A DNA stretch of 64,000 nucleotides from Effrenium voratum (GCA_963377175.1 CAUJNA010000827.1:83438-147437); one strand, 5' to 3'; positions 18,718-29,888 are shown, counted from the stretch's first letter. Numbers and translations are program-made. Notes: generated by a model not told the origin, from the letters alone.

Positions 18718-19471
18718 TTATACGTGGTCAAGATATAGGACAAATGACAAAGACGACCCTCGAAGCCGGACGACGTTGCCGTCCAGGTCGGTCAGCCGGA
18801 AGCGCATGCGCCTCAGGGTGACGGGGCCCCTCAGGGCCATGAAGTGCCCGTCGTCCAAGCCCGTCTCCACGATGGTGCCCACGCCGCTCTTCAGCGTGAT
18901 CTTGGAGAGGATGTCGTCACCCATGGTTGCCCAGCACTCGGCTGGCGTTGGCCAGCTGGGCGCAGCGCAGGTAGACCTCGTTGTGCGCCATCATCCGGAC
19001 GAACTCGAAGACCTGCTGCCCGCCGGAGACGAAGCTCGGGCCCAGCATGTGGTCCACGCTGAAGGGCTTGGTCGGAGAGGCGGGCGGCGCAGCAGGGTAG
19101 TCCGCTGCGTTAGGGAATTGCTGGCGCAGCTCCAGGTCGTTCAGGATCAGCTTGCCGTCGTAGGCGACGCTCAGGCTGTTCGTGGTCTCGCTATAGGTGG
19201 CGGTGGCAAAGTTGGAGCTGATCCAGGCGGCCAGCCGGGCGCGCGTGTAGGCGCCCTCGGGCAGCAGCGCCCAGTTCAGCGTGCCGAGCGCGGCGTCGAC
19301 CCAGTACAGGTACCGGCCCCGGTCCGTGGACAGGAAACTGTCGGCCAAGCGGATCTTGTAGACGGCCAGCCGGGCGTCGCTCTGCAGGTGCAGCGACTCT
19401 CCCAGGTCGACCTCGAAGTCGCTGTCCGAGCCGGCCACCCTCTTGCGGCTGTCCACGTAGATCGTCGTCAT
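18718..19471 (-). pseudogene. GC-rich PLV minor capsid (penton-type) protein
   Basis: Starts at ATG 19471 with TIYVDSRKRVAGSDSDFEVDL, matching the KIYVDSAYR and SDFIIELD start of the AT-rich minor capsid gene. A frameshift at about 18920 separates the C-terminal part, which reads LRRMRFRLTDLDGNVVRLRG and SLSFVLYLDHV and aligns with IKRLHFRITTSRNELIDFHG and SFSILFQLDN of 33041-33894. Rejoined length would be about 250 residues, near the expected size. Single jelly-roll penton function is inferred from the family. Confidence 0.7.
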
Positions 19472-19553
19472 CCTTTTCTTTAACCACCCCCCGCCTGTTC
19501 TGCGGATGATGGGCGACTGGACGGCTGCGACGTAGGTGCAGCAGGAGATGTTC

Positions 19554-20243
19554 TCACACTTCGCGTTGATCAGCGTGGAGCTGGCGAACAGCTTCTGGCC
19601 CAGGAAGCTGAGCGCCGCTCCGCTGGTCCTTCGGCAGCAGCGAGCTGAGCTCCTCCACGACGGCGTCCAGCTCGTGCTGGTTGCGCAGCCTCCAGCAGCA
19701 GAGGAATTGTATGTTCACCCGCACGGCGGCGCTGATGAGCCTCAGCTTCTGGGAGCTCACCCAGGTGCTGATCTGCATGTGCCGGCCTCGGATGAAGAGC
19801 GTGTCAAGAGCGCCGTTGGGTTTGTGGAGCTGCGGCATGTCGGCCATATCGTCACAGATTATCAGGACCTGGTACAGTTTCTTCATCCCCAACTTCTTGG
19901 ACGCCTCCGTGATCTTGCGCTGCTGCTGGATGATGCGGCGCAGCGCCGCCTCGTCCCACTCGTCCCAGTAGGCCTGCTCCCGCTCGGTGTTCACCCCCAG
20001 GTCCCCCTCGATGTACTTCTTGACGGGGATCCAGCTGTCGTCTATGTTGATGGAAGGGCTGACTATGTAAATTCTCTCAAAGACGCCGCGATACTGCTCC
20101 AGAATCAGGCTGATCAGCGCCACGGTTTTGCCTGATTTTGATGGTCCGAGGAAAATGCCCGTGCATGGTACCAGGGGCACCACGGGGTCCGACGATTGTT
20201 TGCTAGTATACTCGGGCGGAGGAAAGAGCTTGATCTTCCCCAT
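19554..20243 (-). pseudogene. GC-rich PLV packaging ATPase (A32/FtsK-HerA type)
   Basis: Start chosen at ATG 20243 (MGKIKLFPPPEY); the frame is open further upstream but only over the shadow of a repeat gene. Walker A GPSKSGKT at about residue 37 and Walker B VLIICDDMAD at about residue 130 are intact, followed by FIRGRHMQISTWVSSQKLR, the equivalent of FTRGRHDAVSVICSTQKYN in the AT-rich ATPase. The C-terminus after SSLLPKDQ diverges from the homologue, suggesting a frameshift near 19640. Role: pumping viral DNA into capsids. Confidence 0.75.
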
Positions 20244-20339
20244 TCGTCCTTTTGCCTTACTTGCCAAATTCGACTCCCTGTCGGCGTGTTCATTTGCGTC
20301 GCCGCTTGCCGGGGCGTGTGAGGAAATGCACCAAGAGAG

Positions 20340-20864
20340 ATGACGCCTGTGCGCCGGCCTGACAAGAAGTGCCCGCACGGGCGGCTGCGACGTCAGTGCC
20401 ACGACTGCGGCGGCGCGTCGGTCTGCGTGCATGGGCGGAGGCGGGCTGAGTGTCGCGACTGCGGCGGCTCGTCCGTCTGCGGACACGTGCGGCTGCGGCA
20501 CCAGTGCTGCGACTGCGGCGGGTCGTCCGTCTGCGTGCATGGGCGGAGGCGGGCTGAGTGCCGCGACTGCGGCGGGTCGTCGATCTGCGAGCATGGGCGA
20601 CAGCGGGCACAGTGCTGCGACTGCGGCGGCGCGTCGGTCTGCGTGCACGGGCGGCTGCGACGTCAGTGCCGCGACTGCGGCGGCGCGGCGATCTGCGGAC
20701 ATGGGCGACAGCGGGCACAGTGCCGCGACTGCACCAGTTTTGTATGTCAAATTGAGGGCTGTCCTCGGCAAGATCTCCCACTCGCCGGAGCGCCGAGCTT
20801 GCTGCGACACATGCGAACGATGCACGGCGACAACCCGCGCGCAGTGACCAAGGTAAGGAGATGA
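20340..20864 (+). pseudogene. Zinc-repeat protein, N-terminal part of a nuclease gene
   Basis: Plus strand, 174 residues. Seven tandem units of about 18-19 residues follow the pattern CxHGRxRxxCxDCGG (C-x-H and C-x2-C), so each could bind zinc. A C2H2-like finger follows (CQIEGC, then LLRHMRTMH). The frame stops at 20864, and the nuclease domain resumes two bases later in another frame, so one frameshift probably split a single gene. The minus-strand frame over the same DNA lacks motifs. Such zinc repeats joined to an endonuclease are known in algal viruses. Confidence 0.7.
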
Positions 20865-20865
20865 G

Positions 20866-21571
20866 GTGCACCAAGCACTCCGCGACGCGCAGATCACCTT
20901 TGAGTACCAGCACTACCTGCCCTTCCGCGGCTGCGGGTTGGAGTCGGAGACGGCGCACGCCTACGCGGACTTTGCCCTGCCGACCTCGTGGGGCTACGTC
21001 CTGCTGGAGGTTGACGAGGAACAGCACAAGGCCTACGACCCCAGCTGCGACGTGCGCAGGGACTTGGACATGGCCGCCAGCGTGGCGCTCGGCAGCGGCC
21101 ACAAGCTGCTGGTGCTGCGCTGCAACCCGGACGCCTTCAAGATCGCCAGACAGGGGCTGACCCTGGGAGCCACGCCCACCAACAGCGGCGGCTGCATGGA
21201 GTACAAGTGCCCGAAGTGCATGGCCCGCTTCACCAATTGTGGCAGCGCCACCGCGCCGCCCAGCGCTATCGAGAGATAGCCGAGCGCACTTGAAAGTGCT
21301 GACGAGGCGGACCACCAAGAAGGAGCGCCACGCGCAGCTGATTCGCCTGCTGGGCGAGCTGCTGGCGCGCGAGCCGGAAGCGCCGTTCACCCGCCTCTTT
21401 CTCTTCTACGGACGCGGAGAGCAGCGCGCTGCCCTGCGTGGCGGAGCACTGGTCCGAGCCCGTGCGCGCCGCGCCTACAGGTTTTCTGGGTTTTGCCTGA
21501 AACTAAAGGCCGACCGCATGCAGCTCAAGTACATGGGAAGGAAATCCTGTTGTCAATGCAGGATTGATTGA
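20866..21571 (+). pseudogene. Restriction-like (PD-(D/E)xK / Vsr-type) endonuclease domain
   Basis: The frame 20866-21279 reads VHQALRDAQITFEYQHYLPF, AYADFALPTSWGYVLLEVDE, then EQHKAYDPSCDVRRD and HKLLVLRCNPDAF. The spacing D...LLEVDE..QH with a following arginine/aspartate fits a Vsr/PD-(D/E)xK nuclease core. CPKCMARF suggests an extra zinc site. A second frameshift near 21280 leads to LTRRTTKKERHAQLIRLLGE and FTRLFLFYG, ending 21571. It could be a homing-type nuclease of the virus or a mobile gene within it. Confidence 0.65.
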
Positions 21572-21685
21572 CGGTGCGTTCATCCTGCTGGCCTCCAGTA
21601 GTCTCTGCCGCGGCGGGCGGGCTGGCGCCTGTGGGTTTTAAACAACTCGCGCCTACACAGCTGCCTCTATTCTCATCTTGAGATC

Positions 21686-22380
21686 ATGGCCTCTCCGGCG
21701 CGCCCGCAAGCCTGTATGGTTTCGCAGCGAGACCTGCTCAAGAAGTGGGAGGCCGACGTTGCTGTCTGGGACTGCTGGTTCGCAAACCAGAAAAGGCTGT
21801 ACGACGCCCAGCACAAGGAGCCCGACGAGATGCGTCGGCTGCACCTTGCAAACCAGCATGGATGCAAGAAGAGGAAGAGCGACGATTGGGCAACCGATGG
21901 CAGAACATGCGACGCGGACCAACGTAGCGTGGCTCAAAGGCATGATTGACGCCCTCCAGGGTCTGCTCAAAGTCGAAACCGACGGCCTTCGGGAGCTGCT
22001 CAAAATCAAGACCGACGCCGCCTGGACGCGGTTCGCGATCGAAACCGACGTTCTCCATGAGTGGCTCCCAGACGAAACCGACGTCCGTCGTGATCAGCTC
22101 TTGACCGACACCATCAACCTCGAGGCGCGGTTCAAATTCAATACCGGTGCCCTGCATGAGTGGCTCGGAGTCGAAACCGACGCCCTCTATGACCGCCTCG
22201 TAGGCGAAGAAGTCATCAGAGCAGCTCCACATCGAAACCGACCGCCTGCATGAGCAGCCTAAAATCGACGTCGGTCGCCTCCGTGAGATGGCCCAAATCG
22301 ACATCGACGCCCACCGCGAGCGGCTTGTGAGCAAAATCGACGCCCTCCAGGAGCTCTGGCGGGGCCAAACGCGGGCCTAA
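21686..22380 (+). pseudogene. Coiled-coil repeat protein, broken
   Basis: Starts MASPARPQACMVSQRDLLKK at 21686, then a frameshift near 21910 leads to repeated ~14-residue units of the type KVETDGLRELL, AIETDVLHEWL, GVETDALYDRL. Another frameshift near 22215 leads to QLHIETDRLHEQ and IDALQELWRGQ. The periodicity suggests a long coiled coil, perhaps a fiber or tape-like protein of the GC-rich PLV. No family recognised. Confidence 0.45.
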
Positions 22381-22428
22381 CGGGCGGCGGCAGGCTGAGG
22401 GGCTTCGGAGGAATCCTGTTGTTAGCCC

Positions 22429-22533
22429 AGGATTGAGGGGGGCAATCCTGGGCTGGGCACAGGATTGAGGGGGGCAATCCTGGGCTGGGCACAGGATTGA
22501 GGGGGGCAATCCTGGGCTGGCAACAGGATTGAG
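22429..22533 (+). repeat. 32 bp tandem repeat with internal palindrome
   Basis: Three units of AGGATTGAGGGGGGCAATCC plus TGGGCTGGGCAC; each contains AGGATTG paired with CAATCCT. It marks the right edge of the GC-rich viral segment. Confidence 0.85.
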
Positions 22534-22834
22534 AACGCGGCGCGGCAGGGTGGAGGCTTCGATGCCGGGCAGGCTTCGATGCCGGGCAGGCTTCGATGCC
22601 GGGCAGGCTTCGATGCCGGGCAGGCGCGGCAGGCACCAAGCCGCCGAACCCTCACAGGCCCCCGGGTCCTTGCTATACGTCCTATATGTGCTATATGGCT
22701 CTTACAAGGCAAGCCGCCGAACCCTCACAGTCTCCGGGCTCCTTGCTATACGTCCTATATGTGCTATATGGCTCTTACAAGGCAAGCCGCCGAACCCTCA
22801 CAGTCTCCGGGCTCCTTGCTATACGTCCTATATG
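22534..22834. repeat. Host dispersed repeat, left flank of PLV copy 2
   Basis: GCTTCGATGCCGGGCAG repeats, then ~73 bp units ending CTATACGTCCTATATG. Same family and orientation as 14880-15100. The last five bases, ATATG at 22830-22834, touch the PLV end. Confidence 0.85.
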
Positions 22835-23318
22835 AGTTAGGGCAGGCCATGCGCAACTTTTTTCGATTTCAAAAGTCTGGGTCCACCCTAGGTTTTTTGC
22901 ATTTTTTGAATAAGCGCCTCAAAACAGCCATTTGAAAACATTTTTTGAAACAGCCTAAACACATTTTGATTAATATTTTTTTAGTACTGCATACCAAAAC
23001 AAAATTGAATTATTTTTTGAAAAACTCAATACACCTAAACATTGTCATTTTCAAAAACACACATTTTCCAAAATATTTTAGAAAATATATTTTTTCAAAA
23101 GAGATAAATATATATAGCATCTTAAGAAGAATTATTCAATAAGAAACAACATTTTCAATAATTCAATGAGAAGACAAATAATTAATCATTTTTCAAAATT
23201 TGGATATTCCGGAGTTGCGTATGGCCCACCTTGTAGGATTTTATCTTCAATATATAAAACGCTATACTTGCATTATAATTATAACATATAAGGGTATAAA
23301 TGTTATAATCATAGTATG
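22835..23318 (+). repeat. Left terminal inverted repeat of PLV copy 2
   Basis: Begins AGTTAGGGCAGGCCATGCGC, the reverse complement of the right end at 43372; the inner limit is CATAGTATG at 23318. Homology to the right repeat is continuous over ~484 bp with scattered substitutions. Confidence 0.92.
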
Positions 23319-23319
23319 A

Positions 23320-23771
23320 TTATAATTTTAGTTCAGGATAACTATTTAATTGATATATCTTACCTCTTTCATACATCATTTTAAAAATAATATCAATATC
23401 TTTCACTATATTTTTAACATTAAACTTTTCACTTTCAATATATGACTTAATGATTTTTTTTACATCAAACCCTTCTTTTCTTTGATACTCCAACATCCAT
23501 AATATGCAGTCAATCATTTCATACTTTTCTTACTGATTTTCATAAATGCTCTAACATAATCATAAGGTGGTATTTTATACACAGCTAAAAATATCAAAAT
23601 GTCATCTTCAACATTTCTTTCATTAAACCTTTTAATATCCAAATTACATTCGATTGCTTCTTGGTAATATCTCCAATTTCTACAAATTTTACATAAATTT
23701 TCTTTACCCAAAGAATAATCAATAATATTATTAACTATTCCATTAGGTAAATTTAATTTATATAATTCCAT
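23320..23771 (-). pseudogene. F-box-like protein at the left end, split frame
   Basis: Minus strand. The first part from ATG 23771 reads NLPNGIVNNIIDYSLGKENL, the same style as KLPVEVINNIMSYKYGKPEY in the right-end gene at 42291. It stops at 23514; the second part starts four bases earlier (ATGA overlap) and reads IDCILWMLEYQRKEGFDVK, ending YPELKL at 23320 just inside the terminal repeat. It is either one gene with a frameshift or two overlapping genes. Both ends of the virus thus carry related genes pointing outward. Upstream is the conserved motif at 23864. Confidence 0.55.
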
Positions 23772-23863
23772 ATTTTCCTTTTTGAAGTGGCAACAGTTGT
23801 AGCATTTCTTATTGATATAATTATTGATTTCGGTTCCATTTCTATTATAATATACATAGTTTT

Positions 23864-23895
23864 TATTTCTTTAAATACCTTTTTTACAAGAAATA
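23864..23895 (-). promoter_or_regulatory. Conserved early-gene-type motif
   Basis: Reverse complement begins TATTTCTTGTAAAA and ends ATTTAAAGAAATA. It lies between the end of the PolB-helicase gene and the left-end F-box-like gene, oriented with the latter. Confidence 0.6.
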
Positions 23896-23918
23896 TTAAA
23901 ATATTATTTAAATTATTA

Positions 23919-26900
23919 TCATTTACAACTACAATTGCATCTAACACAGTAAGGAATAATATTATTCAGTTCGTGTGACAACTCGTTTGATTTACGTTGC
24001 GCTGCCAGATTTGTCATTATATTACCGTTTTTAATATCCATAGAAAAACCGCATCCGCAGTAATTACATTGATTAGTGATATTATTTAAAAACCATTGCG
24101 CATTTACATAACCTTCTTTAGGTATTGTTCTTTTGGCTTTCCTGTCTTGTTCTTTGTAATTTAATATTTTCCTTTCAAAATAACTCATAATACATTTTTG
24201 ATTAAATACATCATCAATATCTTTCGTATATTTATAAAATTTGACTTTGTTTAAATCTCTACACCTTGTAATTGCAGTCCATATCCATTCTGGATAATTC
24301 TTTACCAAAAAATGGTTATAATAAAAAATTGTTATGGTATCATCAATGCTACTGCCTTGGGCAGAATGACAAGTCGAACAATATGCAAATATAAAGCTAC
24401 TTCTTATTTTATCAACTGACAAAGACTGTAGAATTTCAGTTTTAACATTTTTCAACGTAAATATTCCATCGCTTCCAATATGAACAATTTTATACTTGAA
24501 ATTTACATTAAACACTGATGTTTTAGTTGTTGTATATTCTCTACAAATTAAAAATTCTCCGACTTGATATTCATCGTTTCTATTTTCTAATTTTCTAATT
24601 TCATTTGATACATTTTTACAAGTTGTATTTAAAAATGCTATATTATTTTTTGACTTGCTAATATCTGTTGTATATTAAAAGTATTTTTCAATAACTTTCA
24701 TAATAGGTAATTTATTTTCAAAAATATCAATTTTAATATTTCTTAGTTTATCTTTATCTTCCTGTGTGTTAAGTCGCTTACATTCTTTTCACAAAATATT
24801 ATATTCAAAAATGTTATCTATAATGTTATCAGTATATACTTCATAGTCTCGAGTATTTGTTATCTCTTGAACTGGCTTTAATTGCTTAGTGTCTCCTGTT
24901 GCTACTATAATTTTGTTGTGCTTATTCTGTTCTACAAATTGCTTTATTCTCCAATATATATTTAAATTACTAAAATAAACTTCATCAAATACAATTACAT
25001 CAAATTTTGTAAAATCAAATGGTTCTAATTTAGCATCTCCATAATTAATACCGAAAAATTTATTTATTGTCATTGCTTCTCCTTCAAATGCCTGCAGTAA
25101 TTTGTTAGTAGGACAAATAAAAATTACATTATAATTTTTATCAACCATTTTTTGACATATATATGATTTTCCTGTGCCCGGTAGTGCTCCACGAATCATA
25201 ATAGGATTATTTTGTTCAATAATTTCTATAATATTATCTGTGTCATATTCATCTACTATATCAATAGTTTTACTTTCATAAATTGGTATTTGTATTAATT
25301 CGTTTTGTGTAATTTCATAATCTACAGTAGGAAATTTAATATATTCGTCGTTTGAAATTCTCCATCCTCCTATTTCATTATTAAAGATTAAAAGCTCTCT
25401 TGCTTTTGTTATATCCGATCGCGCTATTGTAAACGCATCTGTTTTGACGCTATATACATTAATACCATTTTGATGTAATTTAGAATAATCTTGATACATT
25501 CTAAAATTATGGTATTGAAGCAGTAGCTCTTTTACATACCTAAAACCATTCCTTAAGCGTGATGTATCCTATAGATTAAGTATATAATACGACACCTGTT
25601 CTTCTTCTGCTGTATATTGTTCTTCATCTACTGTAATTTGTTCTGTCGTGAAATGTGTTAATTTATGTATTTTACCTCCATACTCTGCCTGATAGTTTAA
25701 AGCTTCCTTAAGAATTTTAAACACTGTGCTTTTCTGGTCAGTTGCTCCCCCTTTTTCTAAAAGTCCATAATTAACATTTGCGATCAGTTTTTTTATACAT
25801 TTATCTTCTTCATTGTCTTCGCTAACGTTTGTGTTCCAAAGTTCATTAACAATATTTTTATATTCAACTTTGTGAATAAATGAAGGTTGTTTAAAGTATA
25901 AAATATTAATTCGTTCTCTTGTCATGTTATCTAGTTGTTTCAAAAATACACCATATAGTAAGCAATATTTTTTATTAAATAGCAATCGTCCTGTCCGTTT
26001 TAGTATAGTAGTTTTCTTTTCTATATAATATAACGTTAAGTCGTGTAGGTCATAAATATCAGTTGTATCATCAATCGCTCGCCATATGTCGAATTGATTA
26101 AATACTGGTATTTCTGATATAGTAATAAACGCATGAGTAAATGCTTTTGATATATCGATTTCGATTTCATTTTTGATACCGCCCGTATCGCACAATAAGC
26201 CAGATGGAACAACTGTTCTGGCTTCGTCTAAAATTTGAATATCAATGTCATTATAAAACGATTTATGAGATAAGTTAAACAATGACTTATTAAAATTAAA
26301 CATTGCTTTATTCATATTGTTATATGTGGTTTCATCACATACTGCAATACATCCATCTGCAGAAGTTTTTATTAAATTTTGTGTTTTTATTATATATATT
26401 GTTTTGTTAAATTTTATTTTTATTTCTGATATAATACCAGCTTGAAATCTAATTCTTGGTTCGTAGCCACTATTAACTAAATTGAAAAATAATTCAGATA
26501 ACTTATTGTCTTCGGATACTAAATATATCTCTTTTGTTTTTTCATCAACTTTGATATTTAGTATATCGTCAATATTTTTTATCATTCTATAAAGCGGTGG
26601 TTCCTCTCTTTCATTAATATAGTAGTCGGTTGAAGCTTTGACAGTTGGTATCTTGGTTATTAATTGTTTCTGTTGAATGCTTTTTAAGTCGTGATTCATT
26701 GCGTAAATATGACTGTTTTTGACCATTGCATAAAATGGTTTGATGTGCCTACTATTTATATCGGGGTCGCATTTATAAATTAATTTATTGCAACAATCAT
26801 AAATTCTGCATGGAATTTTAAACTGTGTAAATACAGCCTCCATCTCGTGAATGGTTGCCCCCGTTTCACTAAAGTTATCTCTACCTATAATTTCAACTAC

Positions 26901-27836
26901 TCTCTCTCTAGTTAGTCTATTACGGGTCCTTTCATTCATAATTGTATCACTGTAAAAATCAGTTAATGCATTAATCCAGCATTCGTTTTCAATATAATTA
27001 CCTTTGCTAATTGCCTTATGTATGGTGTCTTCGTTCATCCTTAAAGGTGTATGTATATACCTATTAAAAATTGAAACATTAGTAGCATCCCTTAAATTTT
27101 CTGTAAGAATGTCAAATTTTTCGCCGTCTTTATTTACCATATCTACTGATAATATTTTAATACATTCTATATCGTCATAAAATGCCGTCATCTGTTCATA
27201 ATCTTTTTTAAAATCTTTGTCAGTTCGTAATAGTTCTAGTGTATTAGAAAACTCATTATTTTTTGTATCGCCTCTTATTCCATATTCTGTATTGGAGTCG
27301 CCTATCAATTTAAATATTCTTTTACCTATGATATCTTTAGAAAATGCAGTGGCTTTAATTGTAGCAGTAAAATTATCATATTGTTTCACAAAAAATAAAT
27401 TTTGTCTGTGTTGAAATGCATATTTGGACTTTATGGTTCTCTTGTCTTTGTGCTCTGCTATGTATAACATAAATTGAACAAAATATTTATTTTTCCCTTC
27501 CCTTGCTCTTGGTCCTGGGTCGTTATCTATCTTCAGTTTCCCTCCCGTCTCCTTCTTTGTCCTTGCTTCTGCCATTCTTTGATTTAAGGGTTTATTTTCC
27601 TTGAATTTCTTAATATTATCCTTGTATTTTTGATATGTTTTATCATAAACTTTTGTGTCAGTAGAAGTTAAACCCTTGATTAAATTTTCAGCTGTTGTGA
27701 CATTTGAAATCTTCCTCTCGGTATATAAATTAATTACTCTATCTATTTTTTTAAGGTCTGAATGTTTTGCTGTCCGTGATGACTTCCGCCTTAGCACTGT
27801 TAAATATCCAATGTTTCGTTCCAAAGCCTTAGACAT
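23919..27836 (-). pseudogene. Family B DNA polymerase - SF1 helicase - zinc/HNH-like fusion, three in-frame stops
   Basis: One reading frame of 1306 codons (ATG at 27836) with three internal stops and no frameshift: TAG 25571-25569 (codon 756), TGA 24791-24789 and TAA 24677-24675. Polymerase motifs: A EIDISKAFTHAF near residue 560, B ANVNYGLLEKG near 687, C YSVKTDAFT near 795, beyond the TAG. Upstream, ENECWINALTDFY and NSHIYAMNHD hint at an OTU-like cysteine domain (weak). Helicase: Walker A GALPGTGKSY near 884, Walker B VIVFDEVYF, motif III ATGDTKQLKP, then CHSAQGSSIDD and WTAITRCRD after the TAA. The C-terminus has CNYCGC, NLAAQRKSNELSHELN and CVRCNCSC, resembling an HNH/zinc nuclease. Intact, it would replicate the viral genome. 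Confidence 0.85.
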
Positions 27837-27867
27837 AATTATACTATATATAATAATGATATAATAA

Positions 27868-27900
27868 TATTTCTTTAACTAGTTTTTTTACAAGAAATTT
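27868..27900 (-). promoter_or_regulatory. Conserved early-gene-type motif upstream of PolB-helicase
   Basis: Reverse complement begins AAATTTCTTGTAAAA and ends GTTAAAGAAATA; the most divergent of the six sites. About 32 bp upstream of the PolB start codon. Confidence 0.55.
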
Positions 27901-28050
27901 ATTTTTACAAAAACTATATATTTTTTAAACTTTTAAAATTTCAAATCTTAAGAATGGTCGCGTGTTATGTTCTAAATAAAAATATGTTTGTCCTAACTTT
28001 TTTTCAATCCTTTCAACTTTATATTTCGTAGGTAACCAATTGCTACTCCT

Positions 28051-28843
28051 TTATTTTTCAGTTATTGCTTTCTTTCTGTAAATCTTCACTTCGTTACCTA
28101 TGTTAATTTCAGGATATTTACGGGTTCTGGTTGCTTCGGTTGCCATTTTCATTTTTACTTTATAATTGTTTTTCTCCTTCAATGCTTCCGCTGGTGTCAT
28201 TCCTATGCTTGAATGTTGCATTTTATTATTATAAGTTATTAATATTTCAAAATTATAATCTATCCATTGTATATTGTTTTTTCCTTCTTTTTCATCTTTT
28301 TCAACCCTTTTATATAACATATCTTTGTAGGTGCGTATAAAACGTTCTGCAAAATTAGGATGTCCTCTTGTGCGGTATAATTCTATTCCTTCTTCTTTGA
28401 AGTAATCTTCAACTGTTTTATTATATAAACTGCCTTCCTCGTCGCTATAAATAATTTCTGGTTTGCCTTTCATTTTCTGTAATCCTTCCATTACTCCAGC
28501 TAATATGTCTGGTGGTTGTTTTGATTTAATAGGTATTACTGTAGAATATCTGGTAAATATATCAATTAAAACCATCCCTACTTTAAATTTTTGATTGGGT
28601 ATGTCATTAATAAAAAATAAATCTAATTGAAATTCAAAATATGGATGTGGAGCAATAAATGAATTTTTGCCTCTTAATTGCTTCTTCTGTTCTATGTTCT
28701 TTTGAAACCATTCTTTAAACATCGTTTAAGGTTATGCTTTGTTCCTTTTGTTTAGCATCCTTATAGGTTGTTGTGATACTTCCGTATCCTGATTTATCAT
28801 AATATATTTTACTAATTATATCATTTTTAATAATATTTGCCAT
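28051..28843 (-). pseudogene. Retrovirus-type (rve) DDE integrase, one frameshift
   Basis: The N-terminal part starts at ATG 28843 and reads NDIISKIYYDKSGYGSITT up to SITLNDV, then hits TAA. One extra T near 28724 explains the break: the next frame continues KEWFQKNIEQKKQLRGKNSF. Catalytic acidic residues are visible in FQLDLFF, YSDEEGS and FAERFIRTYKD (D, D, E). The open part is 223 residues to 28051. The N-terminal leader is typical of polinton/PLV integrases. Role: insertion of the viral genome into host DNA using the terminal repeats. Confidence 0.88.
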
Positions 28844-28871
28844 ATTAATAAAGGTGATATTTTTTAACATT

Positions 28872-29807
28872 TTATTCAAAATCTTCAGCACTATTTAAAT
28901 ATGCTTCGTACTGTTGTTGTTGGTTACTCCTCCTAGTCTGCGGTTTGATATCTTTGATACTTGGGTATGAACTAAATATCATATTTTGTATTCTATCGCT
29001 GATTTCTATTTTTTTTGTATAGTGCTTATAAATATTTTGTCCTACATCATTAAAAAGGGTATTAGAAAGTGCATTATCCTGCTTATTGAAAATATGTGAT
29101 AATATTATCTTGAATATGTTTAACGTGTTCAAAATATTATTTTCAATATATCTAAAACAATCCCGTCTATTCTTTTGGTCTTTTGATATGTCATACTCAT
29201 CCAAAAATTCATCTACTAGACCATTTTTATATGTTTCTATGTATTTTATTTCAACTGTTTCATAAATTGGTGTATCGCCTAAATCTACTCCAGCACTTAC
29301 AGTTTTAATATTTCCCTTGTAGTATAATTCATAACAGTCCTTTATTCTGTCGTGTGTGTCCCTTGTGTAATTATGCCTTCCTTCGACATTCTTTAACAAA
29401 TTAGATTTGATAAATTTGAATGTCGGAAATTTATATAATTTTGTAAAATAATAATCCTTGATGTTGTTTGTTGTAACAGTTGTGTCTTCTTCCTTTTCAT
29501 TTTCAATTATTTCAGTTAGTTTGATGAATTCTTTTGACTTATTACAAGTGTCAATATTTACAAATGTGCTCAATTGTTTTAATCTTTTGCATTTATAACA
29601 TTCTTTATAATTATATTTGCATATGTGTTTAATAATATTTTCTGATAATTTAGTTCTATATAATTGAATATTATTATAATTAAATTTACATTCTTTACAC
29701 ATTCCAATTTTTCTATTTATCATTCTTATAGTGTCATTCATGTTGATGTTATTTAAGAACTCGTTAATTATTTCTTCCTGCTCAATCTCACTGAACATTT
29801 TCACCAT
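28872..29807 (-). CDS. Cysteine-rich protein of unknown function
   Basis: 311 residues, start 17 bp downstream of a conserved motif. Two CxxC pairs occur early (MCKECKF at about residue 36; ECYKCKR at about 70), suggesting a zinc domain; the remainder is helical, ending in a glutamine-rich segment (NQQQQYEAYL). It lies between the integrase and a small basic gene in the same direction, so it belongs with the replication/integration genes. Family not recognised. Confidence 0.7.
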   Translation of the reverse strand: MVKMFSEIEQEEIINEFLNNINMNDTIRMINRKIGMCKECKFNYNNIQLYRTKLSENIIKHICKYNYKECYKCKRLKQLSTFVNIDTCNKSKEFIKLTEIIENEKEEDTTVTTNNIKDYYFTKLYKFPTFKFIKSNLLKNVEGRHNYTRDTHDRIKDCYELYYKGNIKTVSAGVDLGDTPIYETVEIKYIETYKNGLVDEFLDEYDISKDQKNRRDCFRYIENNILNTLNIFKIILSHIFNKQDNALSNTLFNDVGQNIYKHYTKKIEISDRIQNMIFSSYPSIKDIKPQTRRSNQQQQYEAYLNSAEDFE

Positions 29808-29823
29808 ATAATTATAATACTAA

Positions 29824-29854
29824 TATTTCTTTAAATACTTTTTTACAAGAAATA
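29824..29854 (-). promoter_or_regulatory. Conserved early-gene-type motif
   Basis: Reverse complement begins TATTTCTTGTAAAA and ends ATTTAAAGAAATA, 17 bp upstream of the start codon at 29807. Confidence 0.6.
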
Positions 29855-29888
29855 TTTATTAAAATAAATAAATTTTAATAAATATTAT

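Noticed and set aside
20290..21390. 366-codon minus-strand open frame opposite the zinc-repeat gene
   Set aside because: Repeats of RRRSRGT are the antisense of CxHGRxRxxCxDCGG units; the plus strand carries the cysteine pattern and nuclease motifs.
24789..25499. Helicase as a separate small gene starting at 25499
   Set aside because: The polymerase motif C (KTDA) lies at its start and the frame is continuous with the PolB part through one TAG, so it is the middle of one long gene.
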